This document shows positions 1-5,107 of a stretch of DNA of 5,119 bases, one piece after another (position 1 is the stretch's first letter; each line of letters begins with the position of its first letter). Below the pieces are notes generated by a model, which searched no databases, had not been told where the DNA came from, and saw nothing but the letters and a program-made list of their open reading frames with translations. This DNA comes from Thermoplasmata archaeon. Lineage in GTDB: Archaea > Thermoplasmatota > Thermoplasmata > Thermoplasmatales > Thermoplasmataceae. The DNA lies in the NCBI GenBank assembly GCA_021790415.1, contig JAJYDZ010000167.1, positions 1 through 5,119 of the forward strand. Reading direction: 5' to 3'. The translations under genes were made by a program, and so were the position numbers.

Positions 1-130
1 TTTTCACTCTCCTTATTCTTTCCACTTTTTCACTTCCTCTTATTTTTCTAACGAGCTTTACGAATGAATCGGGAAATACGATCAGAACCAGGGCAACAAG
101 GAATACACTAAGCCAGAACCACTGAATCAT
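1..130 (-). CDS. Small single-span membrane protein, partial (cut by left edge)
   Basis: This reading frame is open from an ATG at 130 to the left edge (43 codons), so the C-terminus is missing. The ATG overlaps the stop of the preceding 67-aa gene in an ATGA, the junction type used along this operon, and a purine-rich GAGGTGG lies just upstream. Residues 4-19 form one strongly hydrophobic segment (WFWLSVFLVALVLIVF). A charged, arginine- and lysine-rich stretch follows (about residues 25-43). This is the pattern of a small single-pass membrane protein with a basic cytoplasmic tail. I do not recognise a family. Small membrane proteins are common in archaeal viruses and plasmids, but the role here is unknown. 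The coding strand becomes very purine-rich at its end and includes an AAGGAG followed by GTG, so another start may lie near the window edge. Confidence 0.6.
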   Translation of the reverse strand, partial: MIQWFWLSVFLVALVLIVFPDSFVKLVRKIRGSEKVERIRRVK

Positions 131-330
131 GCCACCACCTCTTTTATTGCCCTTACTGCCTCTATTGGAATACGATAATCTCTGCCTGATCTCCCTGTTG
201 ATTCAATGTGTACCTTGCTGATCGTGATATTCCTAAGAGTTCCGGTCCTGGCCTTTATCCTCTTTGAAGTTCGGTATTCTATCCGAACTGTGAGACCCAT
301 GAAGGATTCTATTTCAGGACGGGGTATCAT
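127..330 (-). CDS. Small beta-rich hypothetical protein, 67 aa (possible SH3/Sm-like barrel)
   Basis: The ATG at 330 overlaps the TGA of the preceding gene as ATGA, and GAGGGG sits about 9 nt upstream. Its own TGA overlaps the next ATG in the same way, so it is an internal gene of the leftward operon. The protein is short and basic. Alternating hydrophobic and charged residues suggest several beta strands (VRIEYR, ARTGTLRNI, SKVHIES, DYRIPI), followed by a short C-terminal helix (EAVRAIKEVV). A G-x-V strand, an R-x-G-x-L turn and a final IP-x-x-x-I segment resemble small Sm-like or SH3-like barrels that bind nucleic acid or protein. That fold is inferred from the pattern only. No catalytic motif is visible. 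Function unknown. Confidence 0.65.
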   Translation of the reverse strand: MIPRPEIESFMGLTVRIEYRTSKRIKARTGTLRNITISKVHIESTGRSGRDYRIPIEAVRAIKEVVA

Positions 331-557
331 GGCTCAATACCCCTCTTTATTCCGCGCACTTCATGGTAAAAGAGCAGATCCTTACTGTCGATGTATTCGT
401 GAGCATAAGCGGAATCGTTAATATCCCAGTTGAAGCACCATAGAAGCCTTTCCGCTCTGTCATTAACCATGTCCTCGCAGTGATCCCGAAAGATTGTCCT
501 GGGTATCCTGTTGCCTGAAGCGTCCCTGTTTGTAATCAGGTAAGTTATTGAAATCAC
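327..557 (-). CDS. Hypothetical protein, 76 aa, GTG start
   Basis: I chose the GTG at 557 because it overlaps the TGA of the upstream gene (GTGA). A GGGAG lies about 10 nt before it. The product is mixed in charge, with aromatic residues clustered in the second half (LLWCFNWDIND, AYAHEY, LLFYHEV). It has one histidine and two cysteines in no recognisable metal-binding arrangement. There is no signal peptide, membrane segment or known motif, and I do not recognise the family. It follows the helicase and the 60-aa protein and is probably translationally coupled to both neighbours. A role in element replication or host interaction is possible from position alone. Confidence 0.6.
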   Translation of the reverse strand: MISITYLITNRDASGNRIPRTIFRDHCEDMVNDRAERLLWCFNWDINDSAYAHEYIDSKDLLFYHEVRGIKRGIEP

Positions 558-736
558 TTGACACCATCTCCCAGGAGTGCCGATATGATCCCTTTGGCAT
601 CGCCTATACTCAATTGGTATAACGTGTCCTTACCCAGTCTTTCAAGCGAACTGTAAACATATTCAAGATTAGATTTGTTGAAACATAGGTTCTTTATTGC
701 CTGGATCTGTTTGTCTGTGGCTCTTATGAATCTCAT
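554..736 (-). CDS. Small helical protein, 60 aa, with ATDKQIQAIKNL motif
   Basis: The frame is open as far as 814, but the start at 736 is preferred. That ATG overlaps the TGA of the helicase gene as ATGA, matching the other junctions, and the extra 26 residues of the longer form (rich in R, H and C) only mirror helicase codons. The protein begins MRFIRATDKQIQAIKNLCF and ends in a second helical part (IGDAKGIISALLG). A start of the form A-T-x-K-Q-I-x-x-I-K-x-L, with a later helix of the type xxA-xxxI-xxL, recurs in small phage and plasmid proteins and in tails of replication-associated proteins. It probably forms a compact helical module that contacts DNA or a partner protein. No enzymatic residues are evident. 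Its position directly after the helicase suggests an accessory replication role, which is inference. Confidence 0.7.
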   Translation of the reverse strand: MRFIRATDKQIQAIKNLCFNKSNLEYVYSSLERLGKDTLYQLSIGDAKGIISALLGDGVK

Positions 737-2445
737 GAGCCACCGTCCACATTGTAAGAATAAGCCCCTACACTGTTCTTTATGAGTATGCCTTCTTTGT
801 ATGCCTGTTCGCATACCTTGAATACATCGCTAATTGTGGCTTCAGGGAACTTGAAGCTTAGAAGATCGAAAATCGCCTTTGGTCTCATTGAGTGAAATTT
901 TGTCTTAGGGGCTTCTATGTCAATGATTCTTAGGATTTCTTCTCTGAATTCCTTAGACGACATGGGGTCAAACACGCTGGACTCTCTGGACTCATTGGAC
1001 TTGTTAAGTCCACCCAGTCCATTCAGTCCACCTTGTTGCTCCCCATGTCGCTCAGGTATTTCTTCATCTTCTACTTGTTCACACCATCTAGCTTTATCCC
1101 TGAGTAAAATTCCCTTGAATATTCTTGGCCGGTCTGGGTCTTCTTCTTTGTTAGGCCTGTAATCCTGAAGCACGCCGGCTTTGAAATTGTCCTTAAAGTT
1201 CTTGAAAAACGCATCCCTGGACCTTGAAGTTACCTTGTGAATTTCGCAATGCTCTTTATAGGAGCTGAACAGATCGTCTTTTTTCACTTGGGAACTTGAA
1301 TCTTCAATTATGCAGTGCATCACGAAAGCTTTGTAAGGGTCTGAACGGACTATGTAATCTTCTTTCACAATATCTACAGTCTTTCCATTGCTGAACTTCC
1401 AGCCGTTAGCCCTTAACCTCTGCAATCCTTCAAGGGCCCAGTTCAAGAAGCCTGACATTTCCTCTTTGTCAGTGGTAAGGCGTTCTTTCAAATCCCGATC
1501 TTCCTGTTTAGTGCCCTCAAAAGAATAGGGAAACTCAACAATGAACCACCTTCTAAAAAATGCCGTGCTATCCTCTGGCACTCTTGGCACTGCATTGCAT
1601 GAGAATGTGAGTTTGGCAACATTGTGGAAAGTCCATGCCTTTATGTTTTTGTCCTCAGCTCTTATAGGGTCTCCGCCGGTTAGCATCTTGAACATGCCAG
1701 TTCCCTTCAAATCCCTGTCCGGCAAGTCTGGGTACAGATTGGACGCCTTACCGAACAGATCAGCCTTGGCGAATCTGTTTTCTTCAAGTTCATGAAGGCT
1801 TACTGCTGATCTGTTCTGCCTTCCAATCAGAGCTTCAAGGATTCCTATAAAGGTTGATTTGCCGTTTCCACCATCACCGACCAGGAGCATGGCCTTCTGG
1901 GCCGGATAGCCAAATATCCAGAGATTATAGCCTACCCATTCCTGCAATAGCGGAATGTCCTCTTTCCTTGCTATCTGAGAAATGAATCTCAATATGCCTG
2001 GGCACTGGGCATCTTTGTTATATCTGACTGGAAACTTTGTAAGCGATAGCCATTCGGGATCATGCGGTATCAGGGAATAGTTATCAAGGTTCAGGATTCC
2101 ATTTTCCAACACGATCTTGTGTTCCTCATGGTCAAAAAATGCGTTGGGATCTGTATATGTTCCCCTCTGGACTTTCCCGATCACTTCACCACATAGATCG
2201 GTTGATTCTGTACCTTCAAGATTGTTATGAATTGCTTCTTTAATCTGTGATTCGCCGTTCTTATTGTATATTCCGTCCTTGTAGTAGTAAACCTGTTCGC
2301 TATCTCTGTTGGTCTTGTAGATCCCGCTCTCTATGAGTACCTTTGAAAGGTCTGTTGCTAATTCCGCTTTTTCCTGTTTTTTAGATTTCGACTTTCCGAC
2401 TGCACCCTTAAGCTTGTCCATGTCCTGATCCACCTTTTTACTCAT
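733..2445 (-). CDS. D5-type superfamily 3 replicative helicase (phage/plasmid primase-associated ATPase)
   Basis: This 570-aa protein should unwind DNA at the replication fork of the element. The ATG at 2445 is preferred over an in-frame TTG at 2457 because GGAGG lies 5 nt before it. The N-terminal part includes a D5_N-like region (about 60-180, with CPGILRFI and LLQEWVGYNLW). The SF3 ATPase core follows: Walker A GDGGNGKST at 190-198 (K196), a motif-B region NLYPDLP ending at D240, motif C with FSCNAVPRVP around N284, and the arginine-finger segment FFRRW at 296-300. A D5 C-terminal region (SDPYKAFV onward, about 368-450) leads into a low-complexity G/L/N/S/E linker (457-493) and a final winged-helix-like domain (about 494-566). 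No primase domain is present in this chain; the prim-pol is the preceding gene, overlapping by 8 bp. D5/P4-family helicases are often fused to a primase, so this is a split version. Probably a hexamer acting in the cytoplasm. Confidence 0.93.
   Translation of the reverse strand: MSKKVDQDMDKLKGAVGKSKSKKQEKAELATDLSKVLIESGIYKTNRDSEQVYYYKDGIYNKNGESQIKEAIHNNLEGTESTDLCGEVIGKVQRGTYTDPNAFFDHEEHKIVLENGILNLDNYSLIPHDPEWLSLTKFPVRYNKDAQCPGILRFISQIARKEDIPLLQEWVGYNLWIFGYPAQKAMLLVGDGGNGKSTFIGILEALIGRQNRSAVSLHELEENRFAKADLFGKASNLYPDLPDRDLKGTGMFKMLTGGDPIRAEDKNIKAWTFHNVAKLTFSCNAVPRVPEDSTAFFRRWFIVEFPYSFEGTKQEDRDLKERLTTDKEEMSGFLNWALEGLQRLRANGWKFSNGKTVDIVKEDYIVRSDPYKAFVMHCIIEDSSSQVKKDDLFSSYKEHCEIHKVTSRSRDAFFKNFKDNFKAGVLQDYRPNKEEDPDRPRIFKGILLRDKARWCEQVEDEEIPERHGEQQGGLNGLGGLNKSNESRESSVFDPMSSKEFREEILRIIDIEAPKTKFHSMRPKAIFDLLSFKFPEATISDVFKVCEQAYKEGILIKNSVGAYSYNVDGGS
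978..1030. repeat. Inverted array of six 9-bp-phased hexamers inside the helicase gene
   Basis: Three direct copies of TGGACT begin at 978, 987 and 996. Three copies of its reverse complement AGTCCA begin at 1007, 1016 and 1025. All six are exact, with 9-bp spacing within each half and a dyad centre at 1004. The two halves can pair as three 6-bp stems separated by symmetrical 3x3 internal loops, with TGTTA at the tip. On the coding strand this gives helicase residues 472-490, a repetitive linker of GGL/NGL triplets followed by NES/RES triplets. It could be a binding array for a replication protein, a structured mRNA element, or simply an expanded linker. Confidence 0.85.
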
Positions 2446-3322
2446 TTTGGCCTCCAATGTCTTCTAGAATTTTCCTCAGTGTTGGCTCTCCCATCACGTG
2501 TTTTTCTGAATTTTGATAAGAATTGAATGTGAACTTGACGTCCCTCACCCTCTGGCATCCTTTACCTGTCTTCTTGCACAGCTCAGAAATGACAAATTCC
2601 GCATCCTGCTGAGTTCCCTTATTCCAGGCGATAAATCCGCTTACTGCTCCAGTGAAATTGTAAAAAGTCCCCTTGCTTTTGGCCCAGTATGGCGTAAGAA
2701 TTTCTACCAGTTCATTGAGCTTTATCCTGTCATTATGCCCCTGCGGTCTTGGTATCTCAACACTTGTTTCCTCAGCTTCCCATCCCAATATATCATGAAG
2801 GATTTTTCTGGCTTCTTTGGCGTCCAGGTAAGCGATCTCAATGTCAGAAATCACGAAATAGGGCTTGTGGGATTCAGGATGTATAGACCCTGGCCCTACA
2901 ACCTGGCGACCAAAGCCAGTTATATCTATTGCCCGTGATCCTTTCCAGTTGACACCGGCAGTGAATAGATCCCGCTCGTTCGATCGAAAGTAATGATGAC
3001 TACCCCGTCTGCTCTTGACTTGGAGCGTGTCAGGGAGATATTCCAACAGCATGTGCCTTGCTTCTATGCTGTCAAAATCCCATGGCCAGAGACCACCATA
3101 ACCACCCATGCAACCGTAGTTATGGCATTGTCTTATCCAGTCCTGAAGTTCACGGTCATAATATTTATAAGGCTTAGACTGCCAATCATTTTCAAAGGGC
3201 TTTTTTCCATTGAGCTTACAAAATGCGTAATCTATAAGTCTTTCAGGTATTACATTAAGCTTATTTCTCTGGTTAGAATTATCATTTGAGCAAGAGCTAA
3301 CTGGCTCTTTTTCTTCTTTCAT
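2438..3322 (-). CDS. Archaeal primase-polymerase (prim-pol domain)
   Basis: This 294-aa protein should synthesise primers, and perhaps extend DNA, for the element. An ATG at 3358 is in frame, but the start at 3322 has GGGGAG with a 7-nt spacer and directly follows the stop of the 58-aa gene (TAAAATG). Prim-pol motifs appear in order: the metal-binding D-x-D in LWPWDFDSI (D82, D84), the S-x-H type motif in RRGSHHYF (108-112), and the third acidic motif in AIDITGFG (D133), followed by the typical VVGPGSIHP (142-149). This matches the bifunctional primase/polymerase N-terminal family. A helical C-terminal domain (about 201-291, with LTPYW, FTGAVSGFIAWNKG and GEPTLRKIL) resembles the region after the catalytic core in other prim-pols and may aid template or primer binding. 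The stop lies 8 bp inside the helicase gene, so the pair is probably made together and works as a complex. Confidence 0.9.
   Translation of the reverse strand: MKEEKEPVSSCSNDNSNQRNKLNVIPERLIDYAFCKLNGKKPFENDWQSKPYKYYDRELQDWIRQCHNYGCMGGYGGLWPWDFDSIEARHMLLEYLPDTLQVKSRRGSHHYFRSNERDLFTAGVNWKGSRAIDITGFGRQVVGPGSIHPESHKPYFVISDIEIAYLDAKEARKILHDILGWEAEETSVEIPRPQGHNDRIKLNELVEILTPYWAKSKGTFYNFTGAVSGFIAWNKGTQQDAEFVISELCKKTGKGCQRVRDVKFTFNSYQNSEKHVMGEPTLRKILEDIGGQNE
2451..2455 (-). promoter_or_regulatory. Ribosome binding site deciding the helicase start
   Basis: GGAGG on the minus strand lies 5 nt before the ATG at 2445. It supports that start over the TTG at 2457, which would place this site inside the coding region. 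Confidence 0.8.
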
Positions 3323-3323
3323 T

Positions 3324-3500
3324 TTACAACTCCCCGTTTTTCGGCTTCTTTCCGGCATCTATCACAGATTGCCATGTTTGAAGCATCCCGATCAATTCCT
3401 CAGGTGCAACCTGATCCGGTGCGTCTTTCAGTATCGCCGTTATTGGCTCTGAAGGATATTTCGCTGAAATGCGGGATTTTAGGGTTTTAATGTTCACCAT
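3324..3500 (-). CDS. Small hypothetical protein, 58 aa, between abrB-like gene and prim-pol
   Basis: Reading the minus strand from the ATG at 3500 gives 58 codons and a TAA at 3324-3326. AAGGAG lies upstream with a 7-nt spacer, and the start overlaps the end of the AbrB-like gene by 14 bp. One base separates its stop from the prim-pol ATG. The product begins MVNIKTLKSRISAKYPSEP and ends in KKPKNGEL. The middle (PITAILKDAPDQVAPEELIGMLQTWQSVI) looks like two or three amphipathic helices. I do not recognise a family. The good ribosome site and exact fit between two recognised genes make it likely real despite its size. It could bind the prim-pol or the AbrB-like protein, but nothing in the sequence says which. 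Confidence 0.7.
   Translation of the reverse strand: MVNIKTLKSRISAKYPSEPITAILKDAPDQVAPEELIGMLQTWQSVIDAGKKPKNGEL
3330..3335 (-). promoter_or_regulatory. Ribosome binding site deciding the prim-pol start
   Basis: GGGGAG on the minus strand with a 7-nt spacer to the ATG at 3322. It overlaps the last codons of the 58-aa gene. No comparable site precedes the alternative ATG at 3358. Confidence 0.75.
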
Positions 3501-3702
3501 GTTGGCTCTCCTTGCTAACAGTTATTATCAAATTCCCTAGTTTGTCAAGTCCAATTCTAGCCATGTCCCCTTCAGCAATCGTAAGGGCCTGGCAGTATTC
3601 CTTTGGCAGATTCACATAAAGAGGGGGGTCAGCCGTCCCCTTAGATCGTCCCAATCTTATGACTTTTCTGTCCCAGCTTAACAATGAGTGAATAGCAGTC
3701 AT
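3487..3702 (-). CDS. AbrB/SpoVT-like swapped-hairpin DNA-binding protein
   Basis: This 71-aa protein carries the AbrB/MazE/SpoVT-type motif. A strand with RKVIRLGRSKG (12-22) is followed by YVNLPKEYCQALTIAEGDMARI (29-50) and the closing strand KLGNLIITV (54-62). The L-P-K-E-Y, A-L-x-I-x-x-G-D and G-N-L-I-I pieces are characteristic. Such proteins dimerise through interleaved beta hairpins and bind AT-rich DNA. The ATG at 3702 is preferred over an in-frame TTG at 3723 because AAGGT lies 7 nt before it. It is the first gene of the leftward replication operon, so autoregulation or copy-number control is plausible. A MazE-like antitoxin role is less likely, because no recognisable toxin gene adjoins it. 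It overlaps the 58-aa gene by 14 bp. Confidence 0.82.
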   Translation of the reverse strand: MTAIHSLLSWDRKVIRLGRSKGTADPPLYVNLPKEYCQALTIAEGDMARIGLDKLGNLIITVSKESQHGEH

Positions 3703-3758
3703 TACTTTTACCTTAACAATCAATGCATTGCGGAATCATAGATATTACGCATTTGTTG

Positions 3759-3766
3759 TTTATTAT
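3759..3766 (-). promoter_or_regulatory. Candidate TATA box of the leftward replication operon
   Basis: ATAATAAA on the minus strand. Transcription about 25 bp downstream would start near 3737 and leave a leader of roughly 35 nt containing the AAGGT ribosome site. Other AT-rich stretches nearby could serve instead, including one within the 3770-3787 palindrome. Confidence 0.4.
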
Positions 3767-3769
3767 GGA

Positions 3770-3787
3770 AAAAATCATATGATTTTT
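3770..3787. promoter_or_regulatory. 18-bp perfect palindrome, putative operator of the leftward promoter
   Basis: AAAAATCAT meets ATGATTTTT without a spacer or mismatch, centred between 3778 and 3779. It lies immediately upstream of the candidate TATA box of the AbrB-led operon, where a bound dimer could block or aid factor TFB/TBP. Likely binders are the divergent winged-helix protein or the AbrB-like protein. The core CATATG recurs at 3802-3807. Confidence 0.6.
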
Positions 3788-3818
3788 ATTGAGTAAAGAG
3801 TCATATGTCAATTAACAC

Positions 3819-3842
3819 AAGTATTAAATTCAGTTAATACTT
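3819..3842. promoter_or_regulatory. 24-bp inverted repeat over the regulator promoter, putative operator
   Basis: AAGTATTAA (3819-3827) and TTAATACTT (3834-3842) are perfect 9-bp inverted arms around a 6-bp spacer, centred between 3830 and 3831. The left arm covers the TATA-like box of the plus-strand gene, and the right arm ends 9 bp before its ATG. A protein bound here would exclude the transcription machinery. This suggests autorepression by the winged-helix product, which is inference from position. Confidence 0.65.
3822..3829 (+). promoter_or_regulatory. Candidate TATA box of the winged-helix gene
   Basis: TATTAAAT is centred about 26 bp before the ATG at 3852. That is the archaeal TATA-to-start distance, so transcription would begin at or next to the start codon. 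No Shine-Dalgarno precedes the ATG, which agrees with a leaderless mRNA. Confidence 0.6.
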
Positions 3843-3851
3843 TTCTAATCA

Positions 3852-4898
3852 ATGAGTGAGGATCATCGGAAACCGAGACGGGATATCCTTGAAACGACTG
3901 CCAAGATTTTTCTAAGTGTTGCCAGTGGGAAGGAATACCTAGATGACATTACTCAGGACGTTGGTATAACCAAGCGGAAACTTATAGACCATATGAACAG
4001 ATTGGAGAAATCCGGACTCATATTAGCCAACAGACACGAAATAACCAAGAAATTAGGAGTACACAATACGAGACCAGTAAGATACTCTTTGGTAGAAGAT
4101 TCAGCGATCAGGGTATCAAAAATTGTATGTCTCATATTTGGCATGTTTGACAAGGAAATTCATTCCCACAGTGATCATGAAGCTGTTTATTCTTTAATGT
4201 CAAGTGTGTGGTTCAAAAGAATCGTGTATAAAATAGCTGAATCACTTGATAATAAACTGGGTAAGGTTGAATTGAAAGAGACGCAACTACTAAGGAAAGT
4301 AAAAAATGAAATAATTACCGACTTTGCCAATTCGTTGGGAAAACACCAAGTAGAACACCCAAAGTCAAAGTTTTCGTTTTATGAGCATATCGCAAATCCT
4401 ATATGCAATAGGGGTCTTTTCAGAGAGCCCTTTGCTAGAATACTTCTTTCATTCGCAGATTCAGCCTATGTATTTTTTATGTGGTATCTAATGGTAAGTG
4501 GCGAAGAACCAATAATGCCACCGAAACTTCAAGAAAAATTTAGTTTGAAAATAGTGAATAATACAATTCAATATACCATACCGGAAGATAAGTTAGAAGA
4601 TGCCATTATCAATGGCGAAACAAAGAGATATACGTATGACGAACTAGTCGAATCTATTCTTAACGTGGACGATATAGTCAAAGCCAGAGAAGTATTGAAA
4701 GATAAGGACGAGTTCTCAATTATTACGGAACTGATGTATATGAAATACAGAGATGCAAATTCAAGGTATCTTATAGCCCGTTTACTTATGGTTGCATCTC
4801 CAAAATCTGCCATAATACCGGACGAGTTCATTCCACTTTATGTTTTTACTGAATCGAACAATTATCCTAGTCTTTCGTCAAAATACGAACACAGTTAA
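3852..4898 (+). CDS. Winged-helix DNA-binding protein with unknown C-terminal domain
   Basis: The ATG at 3852 is the first possible start, since an in-frame TAA lies at 3846-3848. The product is 348 aa. Residues 11-82 read as a winged helix: a first helix (ILETTAKIFLSVAS), a second (YLDDITQDVG), a recognition helix (TKRKLIDHMNRLEKSG, 40-55) and a wing ending near RPVRYSLVED. The rest (about 90-348) has no motif I know. It is largely helical, with an aromatic hydrophobic stretch at 204-214 (SAYVFFMWYLM) that may be buried core rather than a membrane span. The gene is visibly more A+T-rich than the leftward operon (many ATA, AAA and TTA codons), which may mark a different origin. It is transcribed divergently from the replication operon, with palindromes between them, suggesting a transcriptional switch or self-repressor. 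Tyrosine-recombinase residues are not apparent, so it is unlikely to be the integrase. Confidence 0.75.
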   Translation: MSEDHRKPRRDILETTAKIFLSVASGKEYLDDITQDVGITKRKLIDHMNRLEKSGLILANRHEITKKLGVHNTRPVRYSLVEDSAIRVSKIVCLIFGMFDKEIHSHSDHEAVYSLMSSVWFKRIVYKIAESLDNKLGKVELKETQLLRKVKNEIITDFANSLGKHQVEHPKSKFSFYEHIANPICNRGLFREPFARILLSFADSAYVFFMWYLMVSGEEPIMPPKLQEKFSLKIVNNTIQYTIPEDKLEDAIINGETKRYTYDELVESILNVDDIVKAREVLKDKDEFSIITELMYMKYRDANSRYLIARLLMVASPKSAIIPDEFIPLYVFTESNNYPSLSSKYEHS

Positions 4899-5002
4899 TA
4901 TTCGTTCCCTTTACTACAATTTTTCTGAGAAGTTCCTCTTAAAACACCCTCATTCTTGCAGTCAGTATATATATGCAATATTGTAAAGTATCAAATTTAA
5001 AG
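4899..5002. other. AT-rich gap between the convergent regulator and tRNA genes
   Basis: No gene is visible. A short T run at 4920-4924 (AATTTTTC) could help end the plus-strand transcript, since archaeal termination often uses T runs. An AT-only stretch (TATATATAT, about 4966-4974) and the palindrome CAATATTG (4976-4983) precede the tRNA 3' end. No second copy of the tRNA 3' sequence occurs here or elsewhere in the window. Confidence 0.4.
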
Positions 5003-5076
5003 CGGGTCCGAGGGGGTTCGAACCCCCGACCTATGGATTAAGAGTCCATCGCTCTACCTAGCTAAGCTACGGACCC
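5003..5076 (-). tRNA. tRNA-Lys (anticodon CUU)
   Basis: A complete 74-nt cloverleaf reads on the minus strand. The acceptor stem GGGTCCG pairs with CGGACCC. The D arm is GCTT/GAGC with a GG-containing loop, and the anticodon stem is ATGGA/TCCAT. The loop CTCTTAA gives anticodon CTT at 5042-5040, which reads AAG lysine codons. The variable loop is AGGTC, and the T arm has GGGGG paired with CCCCT around TTCGAAC. The discriminator base is G, as in archaeal tRNA-Lys, and the 3' CCA is not encoded. There is no intron. The 3' end faces the putative mobile element, the usual orientation for elements inserted at a tRNA 3' end. Confidence 0.97.
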
Positions 5077-5100
5077 ACTCCACCGTAATCGCTACGGGTC

Positions 5101-5107
5101 TTTATAA
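5101..5107 (-). promoter_or_regulatory. TATA box of the tRNA-Lys gene
   Basis: TTATAAA on the minus strand is centred about 28 bp before the first base of the tRNA. This places the start of transcription just ahead of the mature 5' end, as is usual for archaeal tRNA genes. Confidence 0.7.

Noticed and set aside
737..814. Longer start for the 60-aa gene
   Set aside because: The extra residues only overlap helicase codons. The ATG at 736 forms the same ATGA junction seen at the other genes.
978..1030. CRISPR array
   Set aside because: The repeats are 6 bp with 3-bp spacing, half of them inverted, and lie inside a conserved gene. There are no spacers of CRISPR length.
2513..2938. Plus-strand open frame of 141 codons
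   Set aside because: It lies opposite the prim-pol gene, whose motifs are clear. No ribosome site, promoter or recognisable protein feature supports it.
2993..3289. Plus-strand open frame of 98 codons
   Set aside because: It is antisense to the N-terminal half of the prim-pol and its translation looks like a shadow with no motif.
3324..3702. Toxin-antitoxin pair made of the AbrB-like and 58-aa proteins
   Set aside because: The 58-aa product is shorter than usual toxins and has no PIN, MazF or RelE-type residues. The pair heads a replication operon, so a regulatory role fits better.
4055..4087. Membrane anchoring of the winged-helix protein, considered for its hydrophobic segments
   Set aside because: The only strongly hydrophobic run, residues 204-214, is too short for a convincing span, and there is no signal peptide.
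3852..4898. Integrase next to the tRNA
   Set aside because: The R...H-x-x-R...Y residues of tyrosine recombinases and the serine recombinase N-terminal motif are not seen. The N-terminus is a winged helix.
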